Assembly: GCA_963703745.1 (NCBI GenBank)
Contig: CAVPFL010000004.1
Span: forward strand, 1-64,000
DNA: 64,000 nt
Source of the DNA: AP-15 sp963703745
Lineage (GTDB): Bacteria > Pseudomonadota > Alphaproteobacteria > ATCC43930 > CGMCC-115725
Reading direction: 5' to 3'
The position numbers were made by a program, and so were the translations under genes. The stretch's first letter is position 1. Every line of letters starts with the position of its first letter. The notes below the pieces were generated by a model. That model made no database searches. It was not told the DNA's origin and saw nothing but the letters and a program-made list of their open reading frames with translations. Positions 34,355 to 43,017 of this stretch are shown piece by piece.

Positions 34355-34786
34355 CCATATCCCTCAACTTTGACGCGCTTCGTGTCGAAGCCAATCTATT
34401 GGCGCAAGGACAAACACCAGATTGTTTTCCGCTACCTTCTCGCACTGGCGGCTATTATCATATCAGCAGAAGCCGTCTCACTGGAGGCAGAGCCCTCCGA
34501 AGTGGACTGCCCGGCAGTTGCACCATGCAGCACAATCCCGCGACTGGTCGCCTTGCCGCCAGACGATCCAGAGAGCGCAACTGAGGCCATCCCGCCGCCT
34601 TTTACACAGGTCATTGCAACAGCCGGCACCACGTCTGCTCCACCTCCACTTGGCTGGTTGAATGACACCGCGACGTCGAACCCCCACCGCTATCTGCAGA
34701 GACACCCGGTAATTTATCCCGCCGACGACGGCTGGATGGCTTACGCCGCCATCCAGAGTGCGCAGCCGGTTATCTGCCAAGGCTAA
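34322..34786 (+). CDS. hypothetical protein, doubtful
   Basis: A 154-residue open frame without relatives that I recognise. The middle has a hydrophobic segment RYLLALAAIIISAEAVSLEA preceded by positive charges (WRKDKHQ), like a signal peptide, and then a proline-rich region with two spaced cysteines. If real, translation would begin further in than the first ATG. It overlaps the recombinase relic. It may equally be a chance frame. Confidence 0.25.
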   Translation: MPARYRHTCLKPYPSTLTRFVSKPIYWRKDKHQIVFRYLLALAAIIISAEAVSLEAEPSEVDCPAVAPCSTIPRLVALPPDDPESATEAIPPPFTQVIATAGTTSAPPPLGWLNDTATSNPHRYLQRHPVIYPADDGWMAYAAIQSAQPVICQG

Positions 34787-34982
34787 AGATTCGACATTTT
34801 CCGTCCGGCGCAGCCAAAGAACAGCGCAGGCCGTCGAGTATTCGAGCAGCCCTGTCTCCGCTGCCAGATACGCCTAATCATTCCTCTGCCACGTTTCTTC
34901 TTAGAAAGTTCCATGAAATTTTGCAGATTTACTGTAACCTGACTTTCCGTAATGGAGATTATGCGGCTTTCGGCGAGCTGAG
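34787..34982. other. non-coding spacer
   Basis: No gene seen. The part near 34900-34960 is AT-rich and lies between a doubtful plus-strand frame and the end of a minus-strand gene. Confidence 0.4.
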
Positions 34983-35582
34983 CTAGCCGTTGTCCGTGGC
35001 GCTACTAGATGTAGTCATGTCACGGTTTCCGTCATGCCACTGTTTTATTTCCGTCCGCGCTGCGGCGATCTCACGCGCTGACAAGTGATCAGTAGCGCCG
35101 AGCGCCACCAACAGCGCGTGTAGGATAAGGCGGCGGCGTGCCCTCTTATTAATGTGGTGTTGGCCCCGCACCGCTTCCGCCAAACCGAGCAAGGCGCGCG
35201 CGGCACAGTCTAAATCGTAGCCGAAGAGCCGACAATAAATCTGTGCGGCGAGCGAGCGCTCGCGGAAATGTGCCCGCAACGAGTTACCTGCATCGAGAAG
35301 TGCCGAGAGTGCTCTCTGGTATTCCTCACTCAACGGGGGTGTACGATCATGGAGATCAACAAGCCCAGTGTCGCGAACTACGTAAGTAAGCTCGGTGTCG
35401 CGAATTGCGGCAGGCAGACGATCTCTTCCAGCACCAACATATGCGTATCGCTCAGCGACCTCTAACGCTTCGCGCCGTTTTTCCCTCAGTGTCAAAATCG
35501 GCTTGCCAAAAAAATTCAGCGCCACCCAACTCAGCACAGCTACAGCCACGCCCGTTAGAACAGAACCAGCGGCGTCAGCCAT
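34983..35582 (-). CDS. hypothetical membrane-anchored protein
   Basis: A 199-residue protein of unknown family. The N-terminus has one membrane helix (AGSVLTGVAVAVLSWVALNF) followed by a basic stretch PILTLREKRREALE, so it would be anchored with the body in the cytoplasm. The body is helical with many Arg and Ala. The ATG at 35582 has AGGATGG upstream and is preferred over the ATG three codons earlier. The topology resembles small anchored accessory proteins found on islands, but no function can be named. Confidence 0.55.
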   Translation of the reverse strand: MADAAGSVLTGVAVAVLSWVALNFFGKPILTLREKRREALEVAERYAYVGAGRDRLPAAIRDTELTYVVRDTGLVDLHDRTPPLSEEYQRALSALLDAGNSLRAHFRERSLAAQIYCRLFGYDLDCAARALLGLAEAVRGQHHINKRARRRLILHALLVALGATDHLSAREIAAARTEIKQWHDGNRDMTTSSSATDNG

Positions 35583-35733
35583 GAAAACCATCCTGCGCGC
35601 GACGATTGCGGTGAGGTGCGCCGGTTCTCCGCGACCGGGACCGCGCCGAGCCGGTCAAGGGGGTTAGCATTCGCCACAAGTCAGTCGCGAAATTGCCCCG
35701 GCGGCGCTTTCTGCGGAGCCATCACAAAGGCGA

Positions 35734-35904
35734 TTATCTGTTTGCGGAGCAATAATGGTACCACCACAAAAAAGACAGCCAGACAGCCGAAAGGTTAAAG
35801 ACGTAAATGACTAAGCACACGACAATCAGGTCGATGGCAAACCATCTCCAAAAGTTAGCTTTTGCCTTCGCAGCACTCCAATGCCTGTCGTCGGCGAAAT
35901 CCAT
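35734..35904 (-). CDS. small membrane protein
   Basis: The last 56 residues of a longer minus-strand frame read MDFADDRHWSAAKAKANF followed by a strong hydrophobic block, IDLIVVCLVIYVFNLSAVWL. A single- or double-helix inner-membrane protein is likely. I start it at the ATG near 35904; the upstream part of the frame is arginine-rich and unconvincing. No family recognised. Confidence 0.35.
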   Translation of the reverse strand: MDFADDRHWSAAKAKANFWRWFAIDLIVVCLVIYVFNLSAVWLSFLWWYHYCSANR

Positions 35905-36488
35905 TCGAGCGCCGCGCGCCCGGCCCGCTTTAAGCAGTCGGCCTCGCGGCGTCTCTCTAGACGCCAACTGATCTGCACAAACCGAGCGAGCAGCAAAACT
36001 CAAATCGCGAGCAGCACTCGACCACCCCCCACGAAATGCCCGATGAGCCAAAAAACGAGAGCCAGGGGAAAAAACAAAAAGTCAGCCTGCCGACGAAACG
36101 GTCGATGCGCTCGCCGGTAGCTCGCTCGACCCCAAACCAGATCAATGGAGCCACAAGGGGGCCGTGCGAGCCGATGCGATCAGCGGAAGAAAATGTTTTG
36201 CAGATCAAAACGAACCACTGCTTAGGAGCCTCGGAAAATTAACCGCGCCCACCAGGGCCGACAGTCGTCCAAAGGCCGAATGCCCAGAATCCATTCGGCC
36301 GTTGACAGGCCGCCGTGATCGGGCTGGCACCCTGTAGCCTACTCGTATTGCCAGGTTTGGTAGCTCCAAGCGGCGTAAAGAACGCCGCCGAACAGGCAGA
36401 CAAGGGCCGCACCCACCACCATCATGCCGACAACAGATAGCACGCGCTTTGCGAAGGGCTGTTCGGCTGCGGAGTGCACGGCCAATCG
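35905..36488. other. island spacer without a supported gene
   Basis: On the minus strand, around 36000-36110, one frame reads DFLFFPLALVFWLIGHFVGGGRVLLA, which is membrane-like, but it ends in a stop and no start is obvious; it may be a decayed membrane gene. The part 36240-36480 holds nothing I can name. Confidence 0.35.
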
Positions 36489-36965
36489 TTAACGCTCGCT
36501 AGAATCGCCGGGACCGACAGCGAGCGCTCGCGCACAGACGGCTCTCGCATCGTCGGACAATTCGATTCGCTCGTCGTTGCATGTCTGGTAGCGGCCGCGC
36601 GCCTTCATGTGCTCAAGAGCAAACGCATTCGCGTAACTCGTCTGTATCACTTCCACGCGTATGGCGTCGAAATCACTCGCGTAACCGTTCCATGCGCCAG
36701 GAACAAGAGCAAGATAAAGAAAAACCGGTCCTGCGACCCAAAGTACATGCTTCGCCAACCGGTAAATTGAAATGACGGCCCCAGCTGAAATCACGCCGCT
36801 GATGGCAAAAATAATAGCGGTTCCGAGTTTGTCTCCCGGCCCCATGATTGTGGCGGTTACGATGACTTCTGCGCCGCTCCAACCAACCTGACTTGCGCCG
36901 AGCATCCCGACCAGCAGCGCCACAGCAACAGCCAGGGTCTTCCAGATGATAGATATGACCCTCAT
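36489..36965 (-). CDS. hypothetical membrane protein
   Basis: From the ATG at 36965 the product has 158 residues, with three or four hydrophobic segments: TLAVAVALLVGMLGASQVGW, TAIIFAISGVISAGAVISIY and HVLWVAGPVFLYLALVPGAW. A soluble C-terminal tail has two cysteines (RYQTCNDERIELSDDARAVCA), perhaps a disulphide outside. No family recognised. The frame is open upstream to 37112, but that part is not membrane-like and has poor codon use. Confidence 0.5.
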   Translation of the reverse strand: MRVISIIWKTLAVAVALLVGMLGASQVGWSGAEVIVTATIMGPGDKLGTAIIFAISGVISAGAVISIYRLAKHVLWVAGPVFLYLALVPGAWNGYASDFDAIRVEVIQTSYANAFALEHMKARGRYQTCNDERIELSDDARAVCARALAVGPGDSSER

Positions 36966-37186
36966 CGCGGGGTCGTCCTGAGAGAAACCGCCGGGTGTAG
37001 GTGGCCTGGCGATGATGACGCGGAATCCTTGCTCAACAGTTAGCGCACAAAAAGGCCGGCGCGATGCCGGCCATTTTGCCGCGTATCGGCCCGCAACCCT
37101 TTGAGGCCGCAATTTCCAGCCGACAGCTCCCCGCCGTGAAAATGCCCTGCCTCTGCCCGATCAAGGGGTTACGCGTCCCATAAGAT
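36966..37186. other. spacer upstream of the serine recombinase
   Basis: No gene seen. The stretch holds the divergent promoter regions of the membrane protein and the recombinase. A CCGGC-rich inverted repeat, AAAGGCCGGC and GCCGGCCATTTT, lies near 37050-37078. Confidence 0.4.
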
Positions 37187-37757
37187 ATGACCGGAACTCA
37201 CTCGCAAAACTGCCGTCTCGGCTATGCCCGCGTCAGCACCTACGGCCAGACGCTCGACGCCCAGCTTGACGAGCTTCGCGGCGTGGGCTGTACCAAGATT
37301 TACCGCGAGAAGGTGACGGGCGCGCGGGCCGACCGGCGCGAACTTCTCAAACTGCTCAAGGGCCTCACGCCCGGCGGCGTGGTGACGGTCACGCGCATTG
37401 ACCGCCTCGCGCGCAGCACCTTTGACCTGTTCGCCATCGTCAAGCAGATCATGGACGCCAAGGCGCAATTCCGTTCACTGGCCGAGCCGTGGGCCGGACA
37501 CCGCCACCAGCACCGGGCGATTGATGACAGCCGTGTTGGGCGGATTGGCGAACGTGGAACGCGACCTAATCCGCACCCGCACCGCCGAGGGCCGCAGCCG
37601 GGCGCAGAAGCGCGGGCAGCACATGGGCCGACCACCGAAATTGACCCCGGCGCAGAAGGCCGAGGCCCGCCGACGACGGGCGCGGGGCGCGACGCTCGCG
37701 GAACTCGCGCGCAGCCACGGTGTGGGGAAGAGTACGATTTCGAGGCTCACGTCTTAG
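37187..37757 (+). pseudogene. serine recombinase (resolvase/invertase), frameshifted
   Basis: The first part reads LGYARVSTYGQTLDAQLDEL with the catalytic serine in YARVST, then VTGARADRRELLKLLKGL and VVTVTRIDRLARSTFDLF with the active-site arginines. Near 37491-37497 an extra G shifts the frame: FRSLAEPWA continues in the next frame as DTATSTGRLMTAVLGGLANVE, followed by the helix-turn-helix ATLAELARSHGVGKSTISRL. Restored, it would be a small invertase-type recombinase of about 190 residues as carried by plasmids and transposons. It is convergent with a DUF4145 gene and overlaps it by four bases. Confidence 0.88.
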
Positions 37758-38410
37758 GCTGACACCTTTTTAGGCGTCACACGCGGGGGTACTCGTTTCG
37801 AAAGAAATTCCGCTTGGTCAGGGTGTATGTAAATTGCCGCAAGGATTCCTTCCGTAATATTGAGCAGAATGTCTAAATCCTGTTGCGTTGGATTAAACAA
37901 TCGATGCGTTGCTGCATGCCCAGCTTGGAGCGAATCATTGAGGGCATCACGTTGCACCAATGAGATATACCCCGCGTCGTAGAATTGTTCGAGATTTTTT
38001 CTGAACGTCTGGTGGTCGCCGACCTCTGCGATAATCACGTGTTCGAGAACTGATCGTATCCCCATCGTAGCCAATCTATATTGACCCCCCCGCCCGGCGG
38101 CATAAACCTCCTGCAATAGCTGTCCGATCATCTGCTCCTTTTCCCCGCCGATAAGACCGATCTCAAACTCAACCATCCAGTCAGGAAGAACTCGGGGAAC
38201 CGGAGATGGATAATACGTTACATCTTTCGAGTGTGGCGAGGTGTAAGTGTGGGCCATCGATACAGAGTCACATCCTCCGCATTGAAGAAAGTGGTATCGA
38301 TTAGTGATATTTGGAGACGTTGTTCGAGAAACTGAGTATAGAATATTATGATAGGTTTTTTTGCTGCACTCTCCGCACGGCGCTAAACATCTCTTCACTT
38401 CGAGCGTCAT
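37754..38410 (-). CDS. DUF4145 domain-containing protein
   Basis: The 218-residue product has a DUF4145 domain at the C-terminus (GGQYRLATMGIRSVLEHVI, LEQFYDAGYISLVQRDAL, HAATHRLFNPTQQDLDILL). The N-terminus carries a likely zinc ribbon: C8, C12 and C15 in CLAPCGECSKKT and later FLQCGGCDS. DUF4145 modules occur alone on mobile elements and as parts of restriction enzymes; a defence or nucleic-acid role is possible but not shown. AT content is higher than in chromosomal genes. Confidence 0.8.
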   Translation of the reverse strand: MTLEVKRCLAPCGECSKKTYHNILYSVSRTTSPNITNRYHFLQCGGCDSVSMAHTYTSPHSKDVTYYPSPVPRVLPDWMVEFEIGLIGGEKEQMIGQLLQEVYAAGRGGQYRLATMGIRSVLEHVIIAEVGDHQTFRKNLEQFYDAGYISLVQRDALNDSLQAGHAATHRLFNPTQQDLDILLNITEGILAAIYIHPDQAEFLSKRVPPRVTPKKVSA

Positions 38411-38588
38411 TAGAGACCACCGTCAAAAGGATCATCGTAGGCGAGAACCGTGAAAACTGGATTAAGTAGGTCTACCCCCCACCAGCCACAGTCGCAAAGG
38501 CACTGGTCAACCCGAACGCGTACGCCCTGCCATGCTTCACTCTGCAATAGCGCGAATTTTCCAGAAGACGCCTTATCCGACAAAAATC
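38411..38588. other. left flank of the IS pair
   Basis: No gene supported. The last bases (AAATC at 38584-38588) are the presumed target sequence flanking the first IS. Confidence 0.5.
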
Positions 38589-38667
38589 TGTAGGCGCCCG
38601 ATCAAAATGTCACCTGCCTGCCAATTAGAGATGACACTTCCCGGGAGTTTTTCGGGGGGTATCAAGG

Positions 38668-39963
38668 GTGACGGTTCGGCTGATGAGCGATGGGGAGCTG
38701 TCGCGGCTGGAAGTGCTGCGCGATCTCGATCAGAAACGGTTGACGACGGCGGCAGCGGCGCAGTTGCTGTGGCTTGAGCGGCGCCAAGTGTTCCGGCTGT
38801 TGAAGGCCTACCGTGCCGAGGGCGCCACGGGCCTGATCTCGAAGCGACGCGGACGCCGCAGCAACCGGCGCAAGCCCGAGGAGCTCCGCAGCAAAGCGTT
38901 GGCGATTATTCGCGAGCGGTATTGGGATTTTGGCCCGACTTTGGCGGCGGAGAAGCTACGCGAGGTTCATGGGATTACGCTCGGTCGAGAGACATTGCGG
39001 CTGTGGATGATCGAGGCCGAGCTGTGGGTCGATCGCAAGCAGCGGCGAAAGCGCGTCCATCAGCCGCGCTCCCGGCGCGACTGCGTTGGCGAGCTGGTGC
39101 AGGTCGACGGCTGCGAGCACTGGTGGTTTGAGGATCGCGGTCCGCAATGCACGCTGCTGGTGTTCATTGACGACGCGACGGGTCGGCTGATGCACCTGCA
39201 GTTTGTCGAGAGCGAGTCGACCTTTGCCTATTTCCACGCAGCTCGCGCCTACCTCGAAGCCTGGGGCAAGCCGATCGCCTTCTACAGCGACAAACACGGG
39301 GTGTTCCGCGTCAATCATCCGGGCGCGCTTGGCGGCGACGGCATGACCCAGTTTGGGCGGGCGCTGCACGGATTGAACATCGACATCATCTGCGCCAATT
39401 CGAGCCAGGCCAAGGGCCGGGTCGAGCGGGCGCACAAGACGTTGCAGGATCGACTTGTCAAGGAGCTGCGGCTTGCCGGGGTCTGCACCCTCGCCGAAGG
39501 AAACGCCCTGCTCCCGGCGTTCATGGCCGATTACAATGCGCGCTTTGCCAAGCCGCCGGCGAATCAGAAGGACTTGCACCGGCAACTGCGCGCCGGTGAC
39601 GATCTGGAGGACGCTTTTGCCTGGAAGGAGCAGCGCCAACTCTCCCAGGCGCTGACATTGCAATACGACAAAGTCGTTTTCATCGTGGAGCCGAGCGAGC
39701 CGGCGAAGGCGGCGATCGGCAAATACGTAACCGTCTTGGACTACCCCGACGGCCGACTTTCGATCCGCCATAACGGAGTCGAACTCGCCTACCGCACCTT
39801 CGACAAGGTGCGCCAGGTCGACCAGGGCGCGATCGCTGACAACAAGCAGCTGGGGGCAGTTTTGGCGATGATTCGCGACAAACAGCTGCGTCGCGGAACC
39901 AAGCAGCGCAGCGGGCCGCGGCGGCGTGATCAGCGCGACGCGCGCCTGTTCAAAGTCGGCTGA
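38668..39963 (+). CDS. transposase, ISNCY type (DDE integrase core)
   Basis: The 431-residue transposase has an N-terminal helix-turn-helix (TAAAAQLLWLERRQVFRLL), a second helical region with SKRRGRRSNRR, and an rve-type catalytic core: the first Asp in LVQVDGCEHWWF, the second in FYSDKHGVFRVN, and the Glu in AKGRVERAHKTLQD. It ends RRDQRDARLFKVG. The start is GTG at 38668. It appears intact and about two thirds identical, by eye, to the broken copy in IS element 2. Confidence 0.92.
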   Translation: MTVRLMSDGELSRLEVLRDLDQKRLTTAAAAQLLWLERRQVFRLLKAYRAEGATGLISKRRGRRSNRRKPEELRSKALAIIRERYWDFGPTLAAEKLREVHGITLGRETLRLWMIEAELWVDRKQRRKRVHQPRSRRDCVGELVQVDGCEHWWFEDRGPQCTLLVFIDDATGRLMHLQFVESESTFAYFHAARAYLEAWGKPIAFYSDKHGVFRVNHPGALGGDGMTQFGRALHGLNIDIICANSSQAKGRVERAHKTLQDRLVKELRLAGVCTLAEGNALLPAFMADYNARFAKPPANQKDLHRQLRAGDDLEDAFAWKEQRQLSQALTLQYDKVVFIVEPSEPAKAAIGKYVTVLDYPDGRLSIRHNGVELAYRTFDKVRQVDQGAIADNKQLGAVLAMIRDKQLRRGTKQRSGPRRRDQRDARLFKVG

Positions 39964-40108
39964 CTGGTTTTGGGAGTCGGGCCAGCTGACGGTTCGGAGG
40001 AACATCATGCTTGCTCGTCGCACAACGTGAGGTTTCCGATTATTCGCGCACGCAGAAGCTGGCGGGAACTGCCCTATATACACTCGTTACGTAACGGATT
40101 TAGAACCC

Positions 40109-40426
40109 ATGAAACGAGGCCCTAAACCCTCGGGCAACAAGGCGATGACGGCAGCTGAGCGGCAGGCCCGCTTTCGCGCAACGCACGCCAACAGGGCGCC
40201 CAGGATCAGATACCGAAGCCCCGTCGACCGCCGCAGCCGGGCACAGAGATGGCACGCGGCGGTGGCCGAACTCATCACCTTACGGGACGATTATCGGACA
40301 TGGCTGAATGCGCTGCCGCAGAACCTTGAGGCAAGCGCGACGGCGGAAGCGCTGCGCGCGATCTGCGATCTTGATCTATCCGATCTCGAGAGCGTGGAGC
40401 CACCGCGCGGTTTTGGTCGCGACTGA
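40109..40426 (+). CDS. conserved small hypothetical protein, IS passenger
   Basis: The 105-residue basic protein begins MKRGPKPSGNKAMTAAERQARFRA, followed by RSPVDRRSRAQRWHAAVAEL, and ends LESVEPPRGFGRD. This small protein recurs beside transposases in Alphaproteobacteria; its basic N-terminus suggests nucleic-acid binding. It lies between the transposase and the right end of IS element 1 and is therefore carried by it. TTACGTAACG, a 10-base palindrome 25 bases before the start, also occurs near 42070 in the second IS. Function unknown. Confidence 0.75.
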   Translation: MKRGPKPSGNKAMTAAERQARFRATHANRAPRIRYRSPVDRRSRAQRWHAAVAELITLRDDYRTWLNALPQNLEASATAEALRAICDLDLSDLESVEPPRGFGRD

Positions 40427-40648
40427 TGCAAAGTCGGCTTGTCGTCTCCCAGGCTCTTCTACGAGCCGAGCGCGCTGACGCCCGCTCGGTAAAAACAACG
40501 AGTGCGGCTTCAAGCGTCATGCCGCGGGCGTCGGTCGGGCGCTGCGCTACGCCGAGGGCTTCGCGCCCGCCCGCCGCCCGGCCCCAACCGACAGTGACAT
40601 TTCTAAATGGCAGAAACAGCGACATCTCTATTTGGTGGACACAAAATC

Positions 40649-42385
40649 TGTAGGTCACCGATAGAAACGTCACCGGCCTCACCGATTGAGATGTCACGCT
40701 CGACGGTCTGGGTGGGGCTGGTCGGGGTGGCGTGGGATGACGGTGATCACGATGAGCCGCAAGGAGCTGACCCGAGTGCGGGTGCTGATCGATGTTGCTG
40801 ACGGCCGCTTATCGGTCGCGAACGCTACGGGGTTGATCGGAGTCGGACGAAGACAGGTTTACCGGCTGCTCGATGCGTTGCGAGCGGCCGGCCCAGAGGG
40901 TCTGATTTCGCGGAAGCGCGGCCGGCCCAGCAACCGTGCTCTGGGTGCGGTTCCGCGAGACCGTGCCGGCCATCGTTCGTGAGCGCTACGCCGATTTTGG
41001 TCCGACATTGGCGGCCGAGAAACTGTCCGAGCTTCACGACCTGGATCTCGGGGTCGAGACGCTGCGGCAATGGATGATCGGTGCCGGCCTTTGGGTTCGG
41101 CGGAAAGATCGGCTCAAGCGTGTCCACCAACCGCGGGCGCGGCGCGATTGCCTCGGTGAGCTGGTGCAGCTCGACGGTTCCGAGCATTGGTGGTTTGAGG
41201 ATCGCGGGCCGCAATGCACGCTGCTCGTTTATGTCGACGACGCCACCAGCCGCCTGATGCACCTGAAGTTCGTCGAGACGGAATCGACTTTCGACTACTT
41301 CCAGGCGACACGCGAATATCTCGAGGAACATGGCAAGCCGATCACGTTCTACAGCGACAAGCACGGCGTCTTCCGGGTCAATACCACTGACGCGGTCGGG
41401 GGTGACGGAATGACCAAATTCGGACGGGCTCTACACGCGCTCAACATCGATATCCTTTGCGCCAACACGCCTCAGGCGAAGGGTCGCGTCGAACGTGCCA
41501 ACGAGACCTTGCAGGATCGTTTGGTCAAGGAGCTTCGCCTTCAGGGTATCAGCACGATCGCGGCGGCCAACGAGTTCTTGCCGGGCTTTCTGGCCGACTA
41601 CAACGCCCGCTTCGGGAAGGTACCAGCCAATCCCAAGAACCTGCATCGACCGTTGTCGGCCGAGGACGACCTCACTGATACTTTTACCTGGCGCGAGGAG
41701 CGTACGGTTTCGAACAGCTTGACCCTGCAATACGACAAGGTCCTATTTCTGCTGGAGCCGAATGACATCGCGCGCGGTCTTCGCCGCAAGCGCGTCACCG
41801 TCGTCGATTACCCTGACGGCCGGCTGGCGATCCGCTACCAGGGGCTCGACCTGCCCTACACCACCTTCGACAAGCTGCGCCAAGTCTCGCAGGCAACCAT
41901 CGTCGAGAACAAGCACCTGGGCGCCGTCCTCGCCCATATCCGCGAGCGACAGACCGAACGCGCGGAAACGCGTAGCCAGTCCGCGCCGCGTCGCCAGGGG
42001 CAGGTTGCCCACATGTTCAAGGTCGGCTAGAATCGCGAGTTGTCAACCGCGTTGGCACTGCATTTTGTTACGTAACGAAAATGAGCCGGGAGGTACTCGT
42101 CGCATCACGGCCCGATGCGTCTGGCAGAGCAACACCGGTACCGCACCGGCTCGGCAACATCGTCTCGTGGTGCCGATTGTCTGCGACGGACAAGACGCCG
42201 TAAAGCCTGGCCCTACGGGCCACCGCCTCCGGCGGCTGGGGCTTGACGGCGCCTCGCCCGCCGCAGCCCGTTCCACCAAGAGATCAATGGATCGCTGTCG
42301 CCCAGCTCAACCTCCGAACACTCTCGGTGCCGTTTGTGACATGTCTATCGGTGAGAAATTAGGACTTTTCTATCGGTGAGAAACA
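40649..42385 (+). mobile_element. IS element 2 (same family), transposase broken
   Basis: It starts five bases after IS element 1. The left end is TGTAGGTCACCGATAGAAA at 40649 and the reverse of the right end is TGTTTCTCACCGATAGAAA ending at 42385; inner sub-repeats CTCACCGATTGAGATGTCAC and CTCACCGATAGACATGTCAC are also matched. AATC precedes the left end (40645-40648) and follows the right end (42386-42389). The transposase gene has a frameshift. The 42031-42335 segment is non-coding and lacks the passenger gene. Confidence 0.8.
40737..42030 (+). pseudogene. ISNCY-type transposase, frameshifted
   Basis: The first 80 codons (MTVITMSRKELTRVRVL ... ISRKRGRPSNRALGAV) are in one frame and the remainder from about 40936 in another (FRETVPAIVRERYADFGPTL onwards). 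The break is near 40945-40955. The core residues are all present: LVQLDGSEHWWF, FYSDKHGVFRVN and AKGRVERANETLQD. The tail ends QVAHMFKVG. As the neighbouring copy is a single frame, programmed frameshifting is unlikely. Confidence 0.88.
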
Positions 42386-42462
42386 AATCGAAATAGCCGA
42401 CAGAACAGGATTCTGGGCACGCAACCGCGAGCTACAAGATATGGCAATCCATCTTCCGAGAG

Positions 42463-42696
42463 CTACGGGCGTCCCGCTGCGAACTCTGCCTCTCGCAGTG
42501 CTTTGAACGCGTAACGGATAAGATTGTGGCTATCGCGGAGCGAAATGTCCGTATGCCCCTCTGAGCGGTGATGGTAGTGGGTGGCGTCGCCCATCTCTAA
42601 AGAGCGACGCCACGTATATTTTCTACCCGACGCCTTATGCGTGACAGTGCGCGTGTTCGCGTCGATCTCGAAATCGGAAGGCAGATAATGAGGCAC
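42463..42696 (-). CDS. small hypothetical protein
   Basis: A 77-residue product, MPHYLPSDFEIDANTRTVTH and later THYHHRSEGHTDISLRDSHNL. It is soluble and histidine-rich in the middle. I do not recognise it. It follows the IS pair, on the opposite strand, and its codon use is less GC-rich than the chromosome average. Confidence 0.4.
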   Translation of the reverse strand: MPHYLPSDFEIDANTRTVTHKASGRKYTWRRSLEMGDATHYHHRSEGHTDISLRDSHNLIRYAFKALREAEFAAGRP

Positions 42697-43017
42697 TCAC
42701 TTCAACTCCGCTGCCGAGGTAAACATTAAATATATAAAACGATTTGATAAAATATCAAGAGCATATTGGTTGATATTGAGGGATTTTTAAGGGATCAACA
42801 GCGTTATTTGATAAATGAAAGAAGCCGGTGTGCAAGCGCACCGGCTCTCCAATTTGCTTGTCGGTCATCGGCTCTAGATCCCGTATCCTGGGAGCATTCT
42901 ACCCCCAGACAATTTCCTTGTTTCAAATACTCCGAGCGAGCACGAGCGACCTCCCTCGCGAATCGGGCGCAAAGACGTCGTCCAAACCGCCAGCATGCGA
43001 AATCAGGTCGACCCGGC
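42697..43017. other. AT-rich spacer
   Basis: The first 120 bases are strikingly AT-rich (AACATTAAATATATAAAACG and similar), unlike the rest of the window. No gene is supported; it lies downstream of the ClpP-like gene and upstream of the small 77-residue frame on the same strand. Confidence 0.5.

Larger units (their letters stand above)
38589..40643 (+). mobile_element. IS element 1 (ISNCY/IS1202-like) with passenger gene
   Basis: The left end starts TGTAGGCGCCCGATCAAAAT at 38589 and the right end, read in reverse from 40643, starts TGTGTCCACCAAATAGAGAT. Inside both ends there is a second block, CTGCCAATTAGAGATGACAC on the left and CTGCCATTTAGAAATGTCAC on the right in reverse, so each end has two transposase-binding-like sites. 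AAATC flanks it on both sides (38584-38588 and 40644-40648). The element holds a complete transposase gene and a conserved 105-codon passenger gene. Classification rests on the transposase type and TGT ends; it has not been compared to a database. Confidence 0.78.

Noticed and set aside
40737..42030. Programmed ribosomal frameshifting in the second IS transposase
   Set aside because: The sister IS encodes the same protein in one frame and no slippery heptamer is seen at the break.
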